From Temnothorax longispinosus (lineage: Eukaryota; Arthropoda; Insecta; Hymenoptera; Formicidae): a stretch of DNA of 64,000 nt. The notes beneath the pieces were generated by a model. That model saw nothing but the letters and a program-made list of their open reading frames with translations, made no database searches and was not told the origin of the DNA. The position numbers and the translations under genes were made by a program. Below, in pieces: positions 47,001-60,289 of the stretch (position 1 is the stretch's first letter; every line of letters begins with the position of its first letter). The DNA lies in the NCBI RefSeq assembly GCF_030848805.1, contig NC_092359.1, positions 15,985,102 to 16,049,101 on the forward strand. The letters run 5' to 3'.

Positions 47001-50000
47001 TGCGTAAAAATAAGTCGCTCGCGAAACGGTCCAGGCAGCCTTCGCTGCTCTATGCGACTTGCCCGACTGATTTTTCGAGTGTACGTCCGACCTGTCAACG
47101 GCCTGATGGAGCAGGGAAAGACTCCAAGAAAAACGGACAATCGCCGAGTTAGAAATGAATCATCGACCGGCTCGTAACACCACCATCGACGATTAATTCA
47201 TCGTCAGCCGCTCGTTATTACGGTCGACGGCCGACAGATTGGTTGGCGTGAAGGAAAAAAGCTTTTACACGGCATTTTTGTGCTCGGGATGAACGATCGC
47301 TCCGGACCGGACTCGGATCGCGGCGATGAAAACTTGATCGTCGGCAAGAAGGAGAGAGCTCGAGCCCCCACGTGGTATACTCTCACGACAATCCGGAATT
47401 TCATAGGCACGCTACTCTTCACGACAGAAATAACTCGGGGCATCCCGTACATGAACGTAGCCTGACAGCGCGCAGCATGTAAACACCTCGTAGTCAGCCA
47501 ATTGGTCGGGCCGCTGGGAATAGATACTTGTACTTCAAAAAGTTTCCAGACACATCCAGACAAGGCAAGAAAAGAGTAGACTTTTTAATATTTAGCGTTA
47601 AGCATCTTAGCAATCGAGCCACGAGCTTGAAAGTTCGAAGAAGTGAAACATGAATTTCAGTCACAATAGCTTTAATTTAAGCCACTTATTCTCAGTCGCT
47701 TGTATGAAATCGCGAATCTTTCTTAAAACATCAATATAAAAAAGTCTGCTTCAAATTGGTTTAAAAGTCTGTTAGGAAAGCTAAAGCGTTGTTATACTAT
47801 ATAATATTATATCGCAGCTGCAAAGTTGTGAAGATTTTCTTCACAGGGATTTGAAACTTTTCGGGTTTAGTGTACCTCTCGAAAGAGTTCTATTCATGAT
47901 CGTTCGACGAAGTTTTCAAAGAAACTCGCGTTTTTATGCTGCACACGCTGCACGCGCTGCTCTTACGTGTCGCGAAATAAATTTCTTTGCCGTATTCTCG
48001 CATTTACTGTCGCGTTTACTGTTTGCGGTCGCGCACAGCAGCTTCGGAAACGGTTTACGGAGTGCGGATTTACGAATGTTGGTCCTACGAATTCACCATG
48101 ACGCTCGTAGGATGATCATAAGGAGATTTTATCGTTACGACATTGTATCTCCGTTGTGCTTGACACGAAACGTTGCACCGTAGCGCGTCGTTTATGTCCG
48201 AACAATCTCAAGCGTGACTACTTAAATGTCTACATCAGTTGTCTGACTCATAATGGCAACAGTTCCTCGCAGAAAGAACGTTTTCTTTTGAGGTCTTCAA
48301 TTGCTTAAATACTTATTTATTGATATTTATGTATTACAGAGTGATTCAGAATAATTTTTATATTTGAAAATACTTCCTTTTTATAATTTTAACAATATAT
48401 ACAATTTAAAATTAAATTTGCTAATCTTGCCAAATTTAATATTAATTCGTTATTATAGAAACATTACATATTTATTATTTTTGAAGACATAAGTATCAGT
48501 GCCAAAGAGAAGTATCGAAAAATCTTTTTATTGTCGTTGCGAAAATTTGCTGATATTGCGTTTTGTCTACCTTTCTACCGCGAGATGCTTCTCTGCCTTG
48601 CAATCAAAGACTGCCGGGAAGAAAAATGAAAGGATTAAGTGGAGCACGAAACGAACGTCGGCCACATTACGGCGAAACTCGATTTCGCGACGAGGGGGAA
48701 AAAAGATTCTAATTGTACTCAACGTAGTCGCTGCGGCGGATAGCGCGATAAAAGGGTCGGCAATAAAACGCAGCGAGGCGACTAACGGAGAAGATGTACT
48801 TTTACGGGAGACGCTGTTACTGTTCCGGTTTTCGCGAGCGAAATGTCTCAATGTCCACCTCCACGCAGGACAGTTGATAAATGCACGCGCAATTTGACGC
48901 GACCAACTTGGGCCTTTTTCCTTACGGTATCTTTATTCCATGCTTTTATTCACACGATTCGCAACACACTTCTCATGTTCCCTCCCGCGCATTTAAGTTT
49001 TACGCCCTGGACCTCACTTCTTCGAGAAAATCGAAGGCAAATGGCAAAACGAGAAAATAATTTGCTCGCGAGAAAGAATATTCGATTTTTATAAATTAAG
49101 AGAGTGGTAAATTTATGAGATTATGATACTTTTTTTCGTCATGTATTATTTTGTTACGTGTTATTTAAAAGGTTACGATGAAGTGAAGGGGAAAGGGAAA
49201 TTATTCTCCAGTGACAAATTCCCGAATAAACCGCGTTTGCGATAGGCAGACGGTAATCCCGAACAGAACAAAAGAAAAGCCGCGTCCGCACTCCCAACCA
49301 AGCCTCCATTGCGCCGGTAATGTAAACACCTGGATATATATAGCGGCGAGAGAAAACCGGCGAAAAGTTTTAGCGAGTGCCTCTGACAATCCTCAAATGG
49401 CTGATGGGATTTGTGTCGAAAAAAATTGTTCTTTAAAAAAGAGAACTCAAAATAATAAAGTAATTAATTGATTTTTGTTTTAATTTGAGATTTTTAATTT
49501 GCCTAAAGCTCGTGATATTGACATTTCTCTAATATTTTCAATTTAACTGAGCTGATAGCTTAAAATGCTCGTGACATTTTATAGCGCTTTTGCGATCATA
49601 ATTTTCTACCAGCGAAAAGCTGCGAAATTACCAGCACATTGCACAATAATATCTACTCTTTTCTCTCCACTTTCTCTCTTTCGTCCCTTTTAGACACCGT
49701 AACTGGCGCAGACATTTCCAATTTTTAAGAATCAGTCTGTAACGTGATTTCATCTCTTGTCCGCGTCGTTATTTTCTCTTTCGTTCGTTCCTGCCGCAGA
49801 AATTCTTCATGTCCGCGCGTATCTTCGGGCACGTTTCCGGAACCGAACGAGAGATCGGAGATCGGTTATTTTTCTTTCTCTTTACGCCGAGATAACTCTG
49901 AGTTTTCTTGGTTCTGTCCGCTTTATTGCCTCGCCTCGCCTGTCTTTTTCTTGCGCCGTAGCAGCGCGGAGTAGAACGCGCACTCTTCGATTCTAATAGA

Positions 50001-51477
50001 ACATCGTAAAACCGCGACGACGTCGTGAAAACTGTAGCAGACAATGCACCGGGAAACATTCTTCAGCGGGCATTCTTGGTCCCGGAGACCGTCGCTTTTC
50101 CAATTTCTTCGAACTCCACATTTCTCGACTTCCACACTTTTTCTATGCTGATTTTTCACTAGAAATGTGCCGGACACGTAAGAAATATCCACGAGGAAAA
50201 ATAGATGAATGGACGTCGTTGTGAACAGTGCGCGTTCTTGATTGAAATATTCCGGGATATCGGAAAATCGCCATGTGGTTTATCTGATTACATTAACGAG
50301 CGTTTATTTCTTCATTTATCATAAATACGTGCTAATTATTGCGATAGTGATTGTTACGAAAGATCTATCCAGTAGTTGCTGATTGCATTACATTAAGATT
50401 AGTTTTATTGATTAAATTTCATTTTATTTTATGATATTTTTCTTCTCTCTCTTTTTTCCTCCCTATTTCTAGTCCCTATTTCTCGTCCCAGAAAAAAATA
50501 CTTATGCTAAAGATAAAGCGATGCCGGTGAAATCAGATGTTAGCAATCTAATATGTCACCACACTATTAAGCTTAACTAAACAAAAATCACAAAAATACA
50601 CCAATAACCGCAACGTTCTTTCCTCGCAGTATAGCCATAAGATTAGCAAAGGCACATTTGGACACTTTCAACCAGGGGATCGCGACAGCAACCCATCTGG
50701 CTGTCATCATCCTTGCCTTCTTCCCGTTCTTCCTTTTTCGGGTGTAAAAGCTTCTCACGTTCCACCCTTTTTCCCCTAAGCTTCGTTATGTCACGTCAAA
50801 TCAAGTTTGACCCTCGCTTTTCTTTACATCCATACAGGAAGACAGGAAGTTTCTTTGGCACATACCTTTTTCTTCTTCTTCCTCTTCCACCTTCGCGACT
50901 TCTTTTTATTCGCATTCCCCGTCGTGCTCGTCGTTGTCGTCGTCGTCGTCGTGGTGATCGTCGTGGTGATCGTTGCGATCGTCGTGATCGTCGTCGTCGT
51001 TGTCGTTGCCGTTGTCTTCGTCGCCGTTATCTTCCTCTCCTCCACAGTCCTCCTCGTTCTTTTTCTTCTCCTCTTCCTCCTCTTCCTCCTTTGATTTCTC
51101 TTGTTTTTTTCCGCGGCCACGGCCGTGCGGAATTCGAACCGGGGTTCGATTTGGCGGCACCCGGTTGGAGCTGGTCGGCATTACTGCGTTCGAGTAGACT
51201 GCTCGCACCCGAAGTCTACCTCCTTCTCTACTTCTCTTCATCTTTCTCTCTTTCGCCTCACCGGCCCACCGCCTCTCTTCTTTCCCCGTTCTCTCTCACT
51301 CTGTTGTCCGCAGTTTTCTCCGCGCCCTCCCTTGCCCTCTTTCTCGCACCTTTCACGTTTTTCCCTTCTCCTCTTTGTCTTTCATTCCCGCTTTCGTAAA
51401 CGCTCCGTGACCCGTCTCAACTCTCTCTCTTTCTCTCCTCGACGTTTTCCGGCGATGCTGCTCTCCCACCTCGAGAG

Positions 51478-51501
51478 CTCTCTCTCTCTCTCTCTCTCTC
51501 G
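51478..51501. repeat. (CT)n microsatellite
   Basis: Perfect CT run inside the polypyrimidine domain. Confidence 0.95.
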
Positions 51502-51616
51502 CTCTTTCTTCTTGGTCTCGTCCCATCCTTCTTCTTCACGCCAGCTTCTTCTCCGTCTCTTTCTCTCTTACGAACCGCAGGCGCTATCTTACCGATCTAA
51601 AATTACCCTAGAAACG

Positions 51617-51748
51617 ATGAACGCCGTTTTCCTTCTCTTTCTCTCCCTCTCTATTTCTCTTCCTCTAGGTCTTCTCCTACCGCTTTTCCTCCTGCGGCTT
51701 TCAACGCACATGCCGTCTTCCGCCATGGACGTAGCTTGTCTCTCTGAG
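51617..51748 (+). CDS. Candidate first coding exon of a plus-strand gene
   Basis: Two in-frame ATGs precede a strong donor, TCTGAG|GTGAGC, in phase 0. The upstream ATG (51617) gives a hydrophobic, signal-peptide-like N-terminus of about 27 residues. The downstream ATG (51725) sits in an ideal CCGCCATGG context and gives only MDVACLSE. The hydrophobic stretch may simply reflect CT-rich DNA. The following exon at 56225-56299 is phase compatible. Confidence 0.3.
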
Positions 51749-54700
51749 GTGAGCGACTTATTCCTGAGCGCGATCGCTTAAATCAGGTTTATAGATCGGT
51801 GTTTAAACATACGGTAGATACTATCGAAGTGTGGTTGTTGATCAATTCGATGACAGATTATGAGTCGACCGGTAATCGGAGAACGGTTTATAGGTACGAA
51901 GAACGAGGAAGATGGTTTTGAAGACAAAGTGGAGCAGTGAGATTGAAATCAGCTTGCGGTGTCTTCCACTATTTATTTTTAAAGTTTTCTTTGCATCAAC
52001 GAAGTTAACAGTGCAGTGATGTAAAGGGAAGTTAGAGTATTAAGGCGCAAGTAACGAAGTTTATTAAATGTAGAAAATAGAATAAGCTTACAGAAGTAAA
52101 AACTAATAAATTACTTTCTTGGATATTAAGTGATACCGTAATCTTTATGGCAGAAAAGTAGATTAATAATTTTAAATTTAATTTTACTTTATTTAGCAAT
52201 TATGTTCCTATTAAATTAACATTAATTCTAATCCGATTTTAAGGTAAAGCAATCAACTTTTGAGTTTATTCACATATTCCTTATGCAGAAGATTAAATCA
52301 CAATGATCAAGATCGGTCCGTCAGCGAATCGCTTTTTCGTGTGCGCGGTTCGCGACGGTAGCCGCCCTTTTTTTAATGGCCTCCGCAATTTTATACGTTA
52401 AAGTATCGTAAATGTCGCGGCTGACTTATGGTTATAAAAGATGCGGAAAGGCACGCACGCTATGCAAACTCCCGCTGCGCGTTTCACGCACCATAAACTT
52501 ATGAATGACCGGGGGACAATTCGCCCAATTCGCAAACGTTTATCTTCGACTATGTCGCGGATTTTATTAACGATCCAATGATCTAATCAATCTTTGGTAC
52601 TGTTCCAGACTCGAATAATGAAAATATATGTACGTTCCAATTTTAAAGACGAAACGCTGCGGTGGCCTGTAGTTTGTTTATGTTTCCTTTATATGCGTTC
52701 ACGTTTACTGCAACGGTCGATCGTGCAACAGCATTTGATTACGTACAAATTGCGAGATCATAGATAGACAACGTGATAAATCATTATTGTTGAAGTCTGA
52801 GAAACATGTAAAAAATTATGCATTTTCTAAATATTAATTCTGTCGCATCGCAGTTACCACTGTTAAAACTGTAGTCTTTATTTCATACAGCGATCATTTT
52901 CACTTCACCAAACGGTCCGAGAAAAATACATCAATTCTCAATCCAAAGGCATGCATGCATGCAGATGCGGGTTTTGTTTTATATGCAGTTTGCGTTATTT
53001 CCGTGATTCGCATCGCGTCGCATGGAGAGGCTCGCAGAGGCGATTCCCGCGATTGCGGTTCTGCGCTTCGGACTTCTATACCTGGCCCGGGCCGACACTG
53101 CGTTTTCCACGTTTGGCTAAATAAAATACCACGGGCTCTCCAAAAAGAGATTCAAGATCGCTCGACCGTTTGGCTAGAGTTTGCGCGGTGATCTCGATTT
53201 AGGCGCGTGACATATTTCCACGCATCCTCTGGCTACACGTATCTGAACGCACCTGTCGCACCTCCTCCCTCCGTTCTTCTGTCCTGGCCTCCCACTACGG
53301 TAGAATCTAAATATCGTATCTCCGGCCGAGGAGGATTCACTCCGACTGCGATTCGCGCGCATATCCGCGTGTTACTGCGCGGCCTACATCCGAGGCTAAA
53401 TCCATGGAGACTCCGACTCAGTGACGAATGGATCATCTGCGTGGATTTCCGCGCGATCGCGCAAGAAAATAAGCGAGCTATCCCGTCTCGTTGCGACTTA
53501 TTCTTATATGCGACTTATTAACTATATATATAGTTAATATAATTCTATGCTAGGAGATGAAAATATCGCTTTACATAGGTTTTTTCTTTTCTTGAGAAAA
53601 TTTTGAGTTAAGTTAAAAAGTGCAATTATTTTAAATTTAAGACATATTTTTTCAGTATTAAGAATTTCCTATGTATATATCATTAATTTCCCTTTTTATC
53701 TAAAAATTAATTACGGTAAGCATACTTACGTGGTACAAATTTTTCATTCTATGTTATTTATCGTGATATTATTAAAACAGTAAGTAATAAATTAAATTTA
53801 TTACTAGTAGATTTAATAATTATAAAAAAGAAGATGGAGGATTATATAAAAGAGATACGATTATAATTTTGAGCAAAATTAAATATATTTATAAACGGTA
53901 AAATTAAATACATGTACGGCCGTATTTTCTAAATTGCAACCAATATCGCTTTGAGAAATAAACATACCTATCTAATTTCGTCTTATTTTCAAGCGCATTG
54001 ATCTTCCTGCCATTTGAGCGCGCGCCAAACGGAATGACTCGTGGCAAAAATTCCAGGCATTTCCGCGCGATTGGCAAAGATTTTCGCGATGAAAAAAGAA
54101 AGAGGAGAAAAATCACGTTAAAAACCTAGAGACCGCGGCTCTCATCGTGACGTGCAACAAAGTTGCACGAAGTTTGATCGAGTGCGCCGGTCTTCCGCAA
54201 CGCGGTGGCCGATGAAATTTCCATTATTACACGTTCAAGTACCCGCCAACGATGTACATCGTCGCGATAAGCGCGCGCGCGGATGATAATTACTTCACAA
54301 GCGGAGAAATCAGAGAAGTTTACTCCGCTCGGGCATGGAGTGTGCCGATGTTACTACCGTCGGGAGTACTCGCGGGTTGTAACTTATGCGTATTTCCATA
54401 GGGCCGCGAACTTCAGCGGTACCCCGAAGTTCCGCTAACCTTGCCTAGAATCAAGAAAGCAACCTTAGCGCAGCTTAATCAACTCGCGTACGCAACCGGC
54501 TTTAGCCGAGCAGAATACAAACTTGAATTTTTTATAATAACTTTCATTAAATAATGAAATATTTCTCTTTAATTTTTTATATAGCACTATGGATGCGGGT
54601 AAATTAAAAATTCCACGAATAAATAATCTATAAAATTATATTTCTAACTTTTATGAAAGATCACAAATAAATAAAATTGATTATACATTAGAGAAAATTG

Positions 54701-56224
54701 ATAATTTAAAATAAAAATAAAATATTTAATATTGATACATTTCTGAATGTATTTATAATAATTGTGGCAAACCGTTAAGTATTAATGGTATAACGATTAT
54801 TTTGTTATTCTTTCTATTCTATCAATTTCATGCAAAATACTCAACAGTGTTAAGACTTAAAAATCTACCTACTTCGCATCTATTTATTTTACGTTTTTAA
54901 CTGGACATTTTGTGCTCGTAAATGTGCGATTCTAATCGAGATTGTCAGGAAATGGTCAAGGGTCTCGTCATTTAATCTGTGTTAACCCGAGATACGTCTG
55001 TACTTTATAGTGAGTTAATTTCGTCGTGCGTCGAAACACGATTTTGATGAGCCCTTTCGAGGAGCATTTAATTTCCTCGTGACTCTCCCTGACCGAATAG
55101 AGAAACGTTGCTTTACGAGCCGACGATTTATCGCGTGCATGTATACGAGACGACATGTGAGACCTATCGGGTGTTCCTGCGGCAAAGGAGGAAGGAAAGT
55201 CCGTGATAGCCCAGCCGGTTATTCGTCGGACATTGGATGTCGTTAAAGTCGTTGCCGTCAATGTGGTCTCCGCGTAAAAGCGGCTTTTCCCCCTTTGCTT
55301 TTACGACCATCGTCCCGTTCACTGGGGGGTACCGTGAACGAACAAATTGGTTACACGAAGCGGTGGATTATTTTCGCAATGGCTACTTACGTTTAATTTT
55401 ATTTTTACGAAGTTTTGTTACTTAAGAGCGTATGACGCGCTCGATATGGCAGTGCAACGATCGCATTTGCCATTTCAAGCGCGAGGCACATCGTCTCAGA
55501 TTAATCGTAAACTGTATTATCGTCATCTTATAAAACTTTACGAATTATTTTTAGATACTTCGAGCATCATACTTACAAAATTAAATCTATTTGTGTAATT
55601 ATAATAATTTTTGCTTTCTTCTTTATTGTACATTATTCGCCGGCACATTTTATTTTTTCTATTATATATCTCTATATTCTATTATCTATTTTCACATTAT
55701 ATCTCTATTCACGTTATATCTCGGAGAAACAATATTTTCCACAAACACAACAATGAGTCATGCCCGTACGCTCGTGCATACTCATACAAGCATATTTTTG
55801 CATCGTTAATTAAATTTCAACGCGTGCGCATACGAAACAAAGGGCCCTCATTGAGCGTTCTTGCCGACTATTGCTCCTGTTTGCGCGATCGTGGAGGTCC
55901 GCCAACAATAACGCATAATTTTTACGAGGGCGGAGAAAACGATTAGCGGGAAGAGGGGACGGTCGGGGATGCGAAAAATTTCATATTCGACGTCAGCGTG
56001 GAAAATGCATATGCATACGTGCGGCATATATTTCTGCCTGCATCGCGTATATTTGTGCGCGTGCCACGCGCGCGCCTAAATAGGAGACCCCATCCCGGCA
56101 GTCCTTCCCGTCCTCGTCCCGGCCGTACATTGTGCCCCACCCCTCGCTCCATCCCCTTGTGCCGTTTCCTCTCCTCGCACCTCGCGGAGCCGAGCTTTTA
56201 ATTAACCCGTTTGTTTGTCCGCAG
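51749..56224 (+). other. Putative intron between candidate exons; otherwise gene-free
   Basis: 4,476 bp, mostly AT-rich, with CpG-rich patches at about 52.3-52.6, 52.95-53.5, 54.0-54.5 and 55.0-55.5 kb. Frames in the patches (for example 53207-53521, +) have no recognisable domain. Confidence 0.35.
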
Positions 56225-56299
56225 GTTGGTATTCTTGAATTGTGCGGCTCTACGTGCGCCGGAAGTATCCCGAGACCACCAACGCGTATTCCGCGACGT
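56225..56299 (+). CDS. Candidate 75-nt internal exon with strong splice sites
   Basis: Acceptor cgtttgtttgtccgcag| and donor CGACGT|GTAAGT are both close to consensus and only 75 nt apart, the best-defined isolated exon in the plus strand. In phase 0 it reads VGILELCGSTCAGSIPRPPT and RIPRR. A second frame is also open, so coding status is uncertain and it could belong to a non-coding RNA. Phase 0 fits the candidate exon ending at 51748. Confidence 0.45.
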
Positions 56300-59194
56300 G
56301 TAAGTATGGTACTTTTGTGTGTGTCGGTGTTTGGGGTCGACGAAATTGCATTTTCCTTCATCGCACTCGATTCTTCTGCCGCCGTTTTGTCAGTTCCGCC
56401 ATTTGCGCTACACCCGAAGTATATTGTTACTATATTTTTTTGTAGCGTATTTGGCAAATTTTTATTCACAAATTACATGAGAAGCTTAATTCTGGCTCTT
56501 GATAGGTAAAAAAAATATTATATCCTTCGTATCTGTAATGTAATAATTATATTAATGAGTGAAGTATATCAATATTCACTTCGGTATTTGCATTACATGT
56601 ATAATATAAAAGTAAAGTTTAGACTCTTTTGATACACGAAAAAAATAATAAGCTTCTCATATAATTATCGTATCATTAACACGCTTCGATATATTGACGC
56701 TTGTTCTTTGCGTCTTGTACGATTATTATATTGCTATAACTCTAAGAATCTTACATGAGATTTAAAACATATCTAGATGAAGATATATGCGTTTTATAAA
56801 TAATTTGTACAGTACAAAGCTAGTATTGTTGATGAATATAGATCCCGTAAAGTTTCGTGGTTTATCTACTTTTGAGTTTTACGATATCAGTCGTTCTCTC
56901 GTGTACATATGGCTTTACCACGCTTCGAACCTTTCTTAACTCCGTAAATGCCCCGGGGATTTCGAGAGGATCAAAGAAGCCGTAAATCGACGACCAAGTA
57001 GCTCGAATCCTCTCTATCGAGAACCTTTGCGAACCCCGACAGTAGTGATGTCCTATCGACATATCTTCCGACACTGTTTCTCGATCGACGTTTCGCGGAC
57101 GTCGCCTTGTCTCTCTCGCAAAATTTAAAATGACATTTCTCTGAATTCATGACGTAATTCCAATCCATAGGCATGAATTCTATAGAAGAAATGTTCGGTA
57201 AACTTAATTATATTCTCGTCGAAATGATATCCAGCCTTTAAATTGAATATGTCGATATATTCTACAATATAAATTTTTTTTAAATACTTTTTTCTATTCA
57301 GAGCTATATGTGAATATTAAAATGGTGAATTCTAATAAGCTCATGTATATACTTTTATATGAACAGTTAATAAATTTGTCGTAGGATATCGTACTCCAGA
57401 ATAATGGGCATAACTTTTCTCGCTCGGGGGGCGCGACGCGGAGTTAATTATAAATTTCATATATCGCGTACAAACTCAACAATTTTAAAGTCAAACTCGA
57501 AATTATCCTGGAACGAGCGGGTAATGTATGACACGGCAAACAGAAAAGTGGGAGGGAGAGGGAGGAGGAGAGAAAGCGCAACCAGGTTACAACCAGGCCA
57601 CGTATAGAAACGAACTATGCGTGCGGATCTAATTTACGCAGACGCAAGTACGCAAGCAACGCTTTCAAAGTAAATTGCATTTCCCTTTGTCGGGCCCGTA
57701 TCGCCTGCTCCTCGCTGCGGCGCGTCACTATGCACAATACGCGAAAATCAGCACACCATACACGCACACGTACACACGCAGAACTACAAAAAACGAAGGA
57801 AAGAGAGAGCGAAAGGGAGAAAAAATGGGCGGGTAGGAGGGAGGGAAAGCGACGGGGCTCGTTAAGAGCCCATGAAAACTGTATGGAAAATAAATTGCAT
57901 GGTCAGCGAGAGTATAGTTGTGAGAGAATTACTCGCGCTATGGCTTTTGCGCAATATGCGTCCGTCGTGCACATATAGAAACACAGTGTTCGCCTATACG
58001 TCGGGCAGATTCATCGAGTTAATTAAACTTTGAGGTAATACGCGCCATTCCCGGTAATTTTTTTTTGTTTTAGTTGATACCCTCTCTCCATAACCTCGGG
58101 CAATAGGATATAACGTCGCACACGGGAGATATTAAACCGCAATTTAATTGCCAGCTAATTCTTATTCGGCGGAAACAATATACTGTCTGCTGTAGGCACG
58201 ATAAAAAATAAATCGTTTTAACATTTTTAACGGAAGAGAGGTCGTGAATATTTATTTCGCAATTATTTGACTATTAATATTGTAATAATATAAATAATCC
58301 ACATTTATATGCACGCGCGAGATTTTATTTAATATTGAAAAGAACACATGATTTTTTAAATCTTTTTGTGTTTAGTTAGTATATAAATTTTTATTTCTAG
58401 CTTTCATAAATCTTGGATGATTTGTGACTGGTACTCATAATTATATCTAAAATTTATTTATAAAAATTTGTATGACAAAAAGAATTTTTTATTTGCGAGG
58501 AAATGATTTAAACATTCTAACGATCACATGTGCCATTAGCTCGTCGTAACAATATCTACCTCGCAAGCGCAAATAACGATAGTCGTAAATTTGTATCAGA
58601 TCGCAGTGATCGCACCGAAGCGGAGTTTCCCTTTTTCCATTGAAATGATTGATCGAAATTCATATCTCGTCTTTTAGCTTTGTCGATTCGCTCGCCACGT
58701 TCGCCGGATGTATCCGCATTTATTTATGAAGGCACAGGCATTTTTACGTAGGTGCTCTTTTTTTATCGTTCTGAGTCGATATGCGCAGGGTCGCGGACTC
58801 TTGCTGGTTGATCGTATTTCAAAGCTCGTTAAATCGCGTTAACGGTTGGCACACTGGATGCACGCCAGCAGGATGCGTTTATACCGTATAAGATTCTAAA
58901 CGACCCTATACATTTCACTTTGGCCATTTATCGTCTGTAAAATAGGCTAGTTCGGCGCCAGACAGCGCGAAACGTCAGGTTTCATTGCGGAAGCTTGTTT
59001 CGCGTTTTAGTTTCATATCACATCAGACTAAACGTGAGGTAAAATGAAGGCGAAATAGTGATAGATATACCTACTTTTAAGTACATGCTCGTAAAATTAT
59101 ATATTCCTCTTTATTATAGCATTCCTGTATGGTTGTACAAAAAGGAAAAATCTAAAATCTTATAACAAAGTAATTGGATTAACATTTTTTTGTC
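56300..59194. other. Intergenic or intronic DNA without supportable features
   Basis: AT-rich DNA with CpG-richer patches at 56.85-57.17, 57.4-58.0 and 58.6-59.0 kb. Two overlapping minus-strand frames at 57174-56862 have no domain or splice support. Confidence 0.5.
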
Positions 59195-59966
59195 TTAAGG
59201 TGGTTTATTCGCGACTATGTGAGTCAAAATAAACCTCATTTTAAAACTTCTAATTTCATACACTTTCATAGTCGACTAAATTCATTAATGAATTTCTCAA
59301 AATGATTGTATATCACAAATCGAATAAATAATCAATAATAAAAAAGAGGCGAATGAAAATAGTCCAATTTTCTTAGCGTAGTACAGAAGAGCTTCAGATG
59401 TGGCAACGTCGCAACATTCATGTAAACAAATGGTTGCACGTGTATCGTTCGGAGCAATAAACTTAGAGGTTAATTTTATTTAAGTGCAACATTTACTTTT
59501 ATATCATGAATGAACAACCGCGTTTTAACCTATGCAACTCGCGTTATGAATTCAAAGCGCGACGTTGCCACATATCCGAAGGTTTGTGATCACAGTGAGG
59601 AATGGACTGAAATCGATGTCTTTTAACTAATTTTGTGAACATTCTATACGGTTGAGATTGTTGGCTTTGGTACCATATGATTCGGAAGACACTCCTCTGT
59701 TTTTATTCTAATTTTCAACCTGATCTGTCTTTTCTATAATTTACTACCATCAATTTATCTCAAAATTACGGTCTCTCACGCGTCGTCCGCCATAAACGCA
59801 ATGCTTAAGATAGGGAAAAAAGCATATTTTTAGACAATAATATCTCGGAAACTACACGGTCAATCCATTTCAAATTTAGCATGAAGATTCGTCAGTTGCT
59901 TAATTACTTTTACTGAAAAAACTGCATCGATCTGTTTTCATAGGTTATATGGACATACCACCTTAA
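59195..59966. mobile_element. TTAA-bounded non-autonomous element, ~770 bp
   Basis: The left end TTAAGGTGGT (59195-59204) and right end ACCACCTTAA (59957-59966) are exact inverted repeats, with weaker pairing beyond. TTAA at both edges suggests a piggyBac-type target, although a TA target with AAGGTGGT ends is also possible. There is no transposase ORF. A second inverted repeat is nested inside. Confidence 0.6.
59392..59581. repeat. Nested inverted repeat (ATGTGGCAACGTCGC arms)
   Basis: CTTCAGATGTGGCAACGTCGC at 59392-59412 pairs with 59559-59581. The 15-bp core is perfect and a 2-bp gap follows. It may be a separate MITE inserted into the TTAA-bounded element. Confidence 0.7.
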
Positions 59967-60289
59967 CCTCGGTCTTAACAAGTAATTATTTAATCTGAAA
60001 TATGAAATAACGATTACTTTATTTAAAGCGACAACAATTTATACTTAGTTTTTCACACTTTTAAAGTAACGTTAAGAGAATAATCTGATATTAATATTTA
60101 ACACACATTGTATCTTGGAATTTCTATTTGACAAAATGACTTTATAATAATTTCTCATATTATGAACATTTATACTTGCGATTTTATAAACTGATACTAC
60201 TAGTTATACAATGATATGTTGTAAAACATCGCGTTTACTATTGCTGTGGAAAGTAATGATTGATTTCCCGAGGAAATTGTGAAACTTAC

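Larger units (their letters stand above)
41500..50610. other. Gene-poor stretch with microsatellites and CpG islands
   Basis: Alternating AT-rich DNA and CpG-rich islands (about 42.4-43.0, 43.9-44.3, 44.9-45.5, 46.0-46.5, 46.95-47.5, 47.85-48.2, 48.5-49.1 and 49.2-50.2 kb). Frames in the islands are open on both strands and lack domains. At 48337 a lone ACAGAGTGATTCAGAATAA resembles one MITE end, but no partner end was found. Confidence 0.5.
50630..51748 (+). promoter_or_regulatory. Kilobase polypyrimidine/(GTC)n domain, probable promoter or 5' UTR
   Basis: The plus strand is dominated by C and T, with a GTC-repeat core (about 50930-51015) and CTCTC runs (51300-51510). On the other strand these are dense GAGAG motifs, the kind bound by insect GAGA factor. 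Large frames here (50713-51399 and 51101-51781) are translated low-complexity sequence. The domain ends at a strong donor (51749), consistent with a transcript start region. Confidence 0.4.

Noticed and set aside
47204..47563. Overlapping frames on both strands (119 codons minus, 61 plus)
   Set aside because: No domain, no splice sites, and equal openness on both strands.
48337..48490. Possible MITE starting ACAGAGTGATTCAGAATAA
   Set aside because: Only one end is recognisable; no inverted partner or target duplication was found.
50713..51781. Large plus-strand frames of 228 and 226 codons
   Set aside because: Translated CT-rich and GTC-repeat sequence (Leu/Ser/Phe/Arg runs); low complexity, not evidence of a protein.
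56862..57174. Two overlapping minus-strand frames of 67-70 codons
   Set aside because: No recognisable similarity, no bordering splice signals and mutually exclusive frames.
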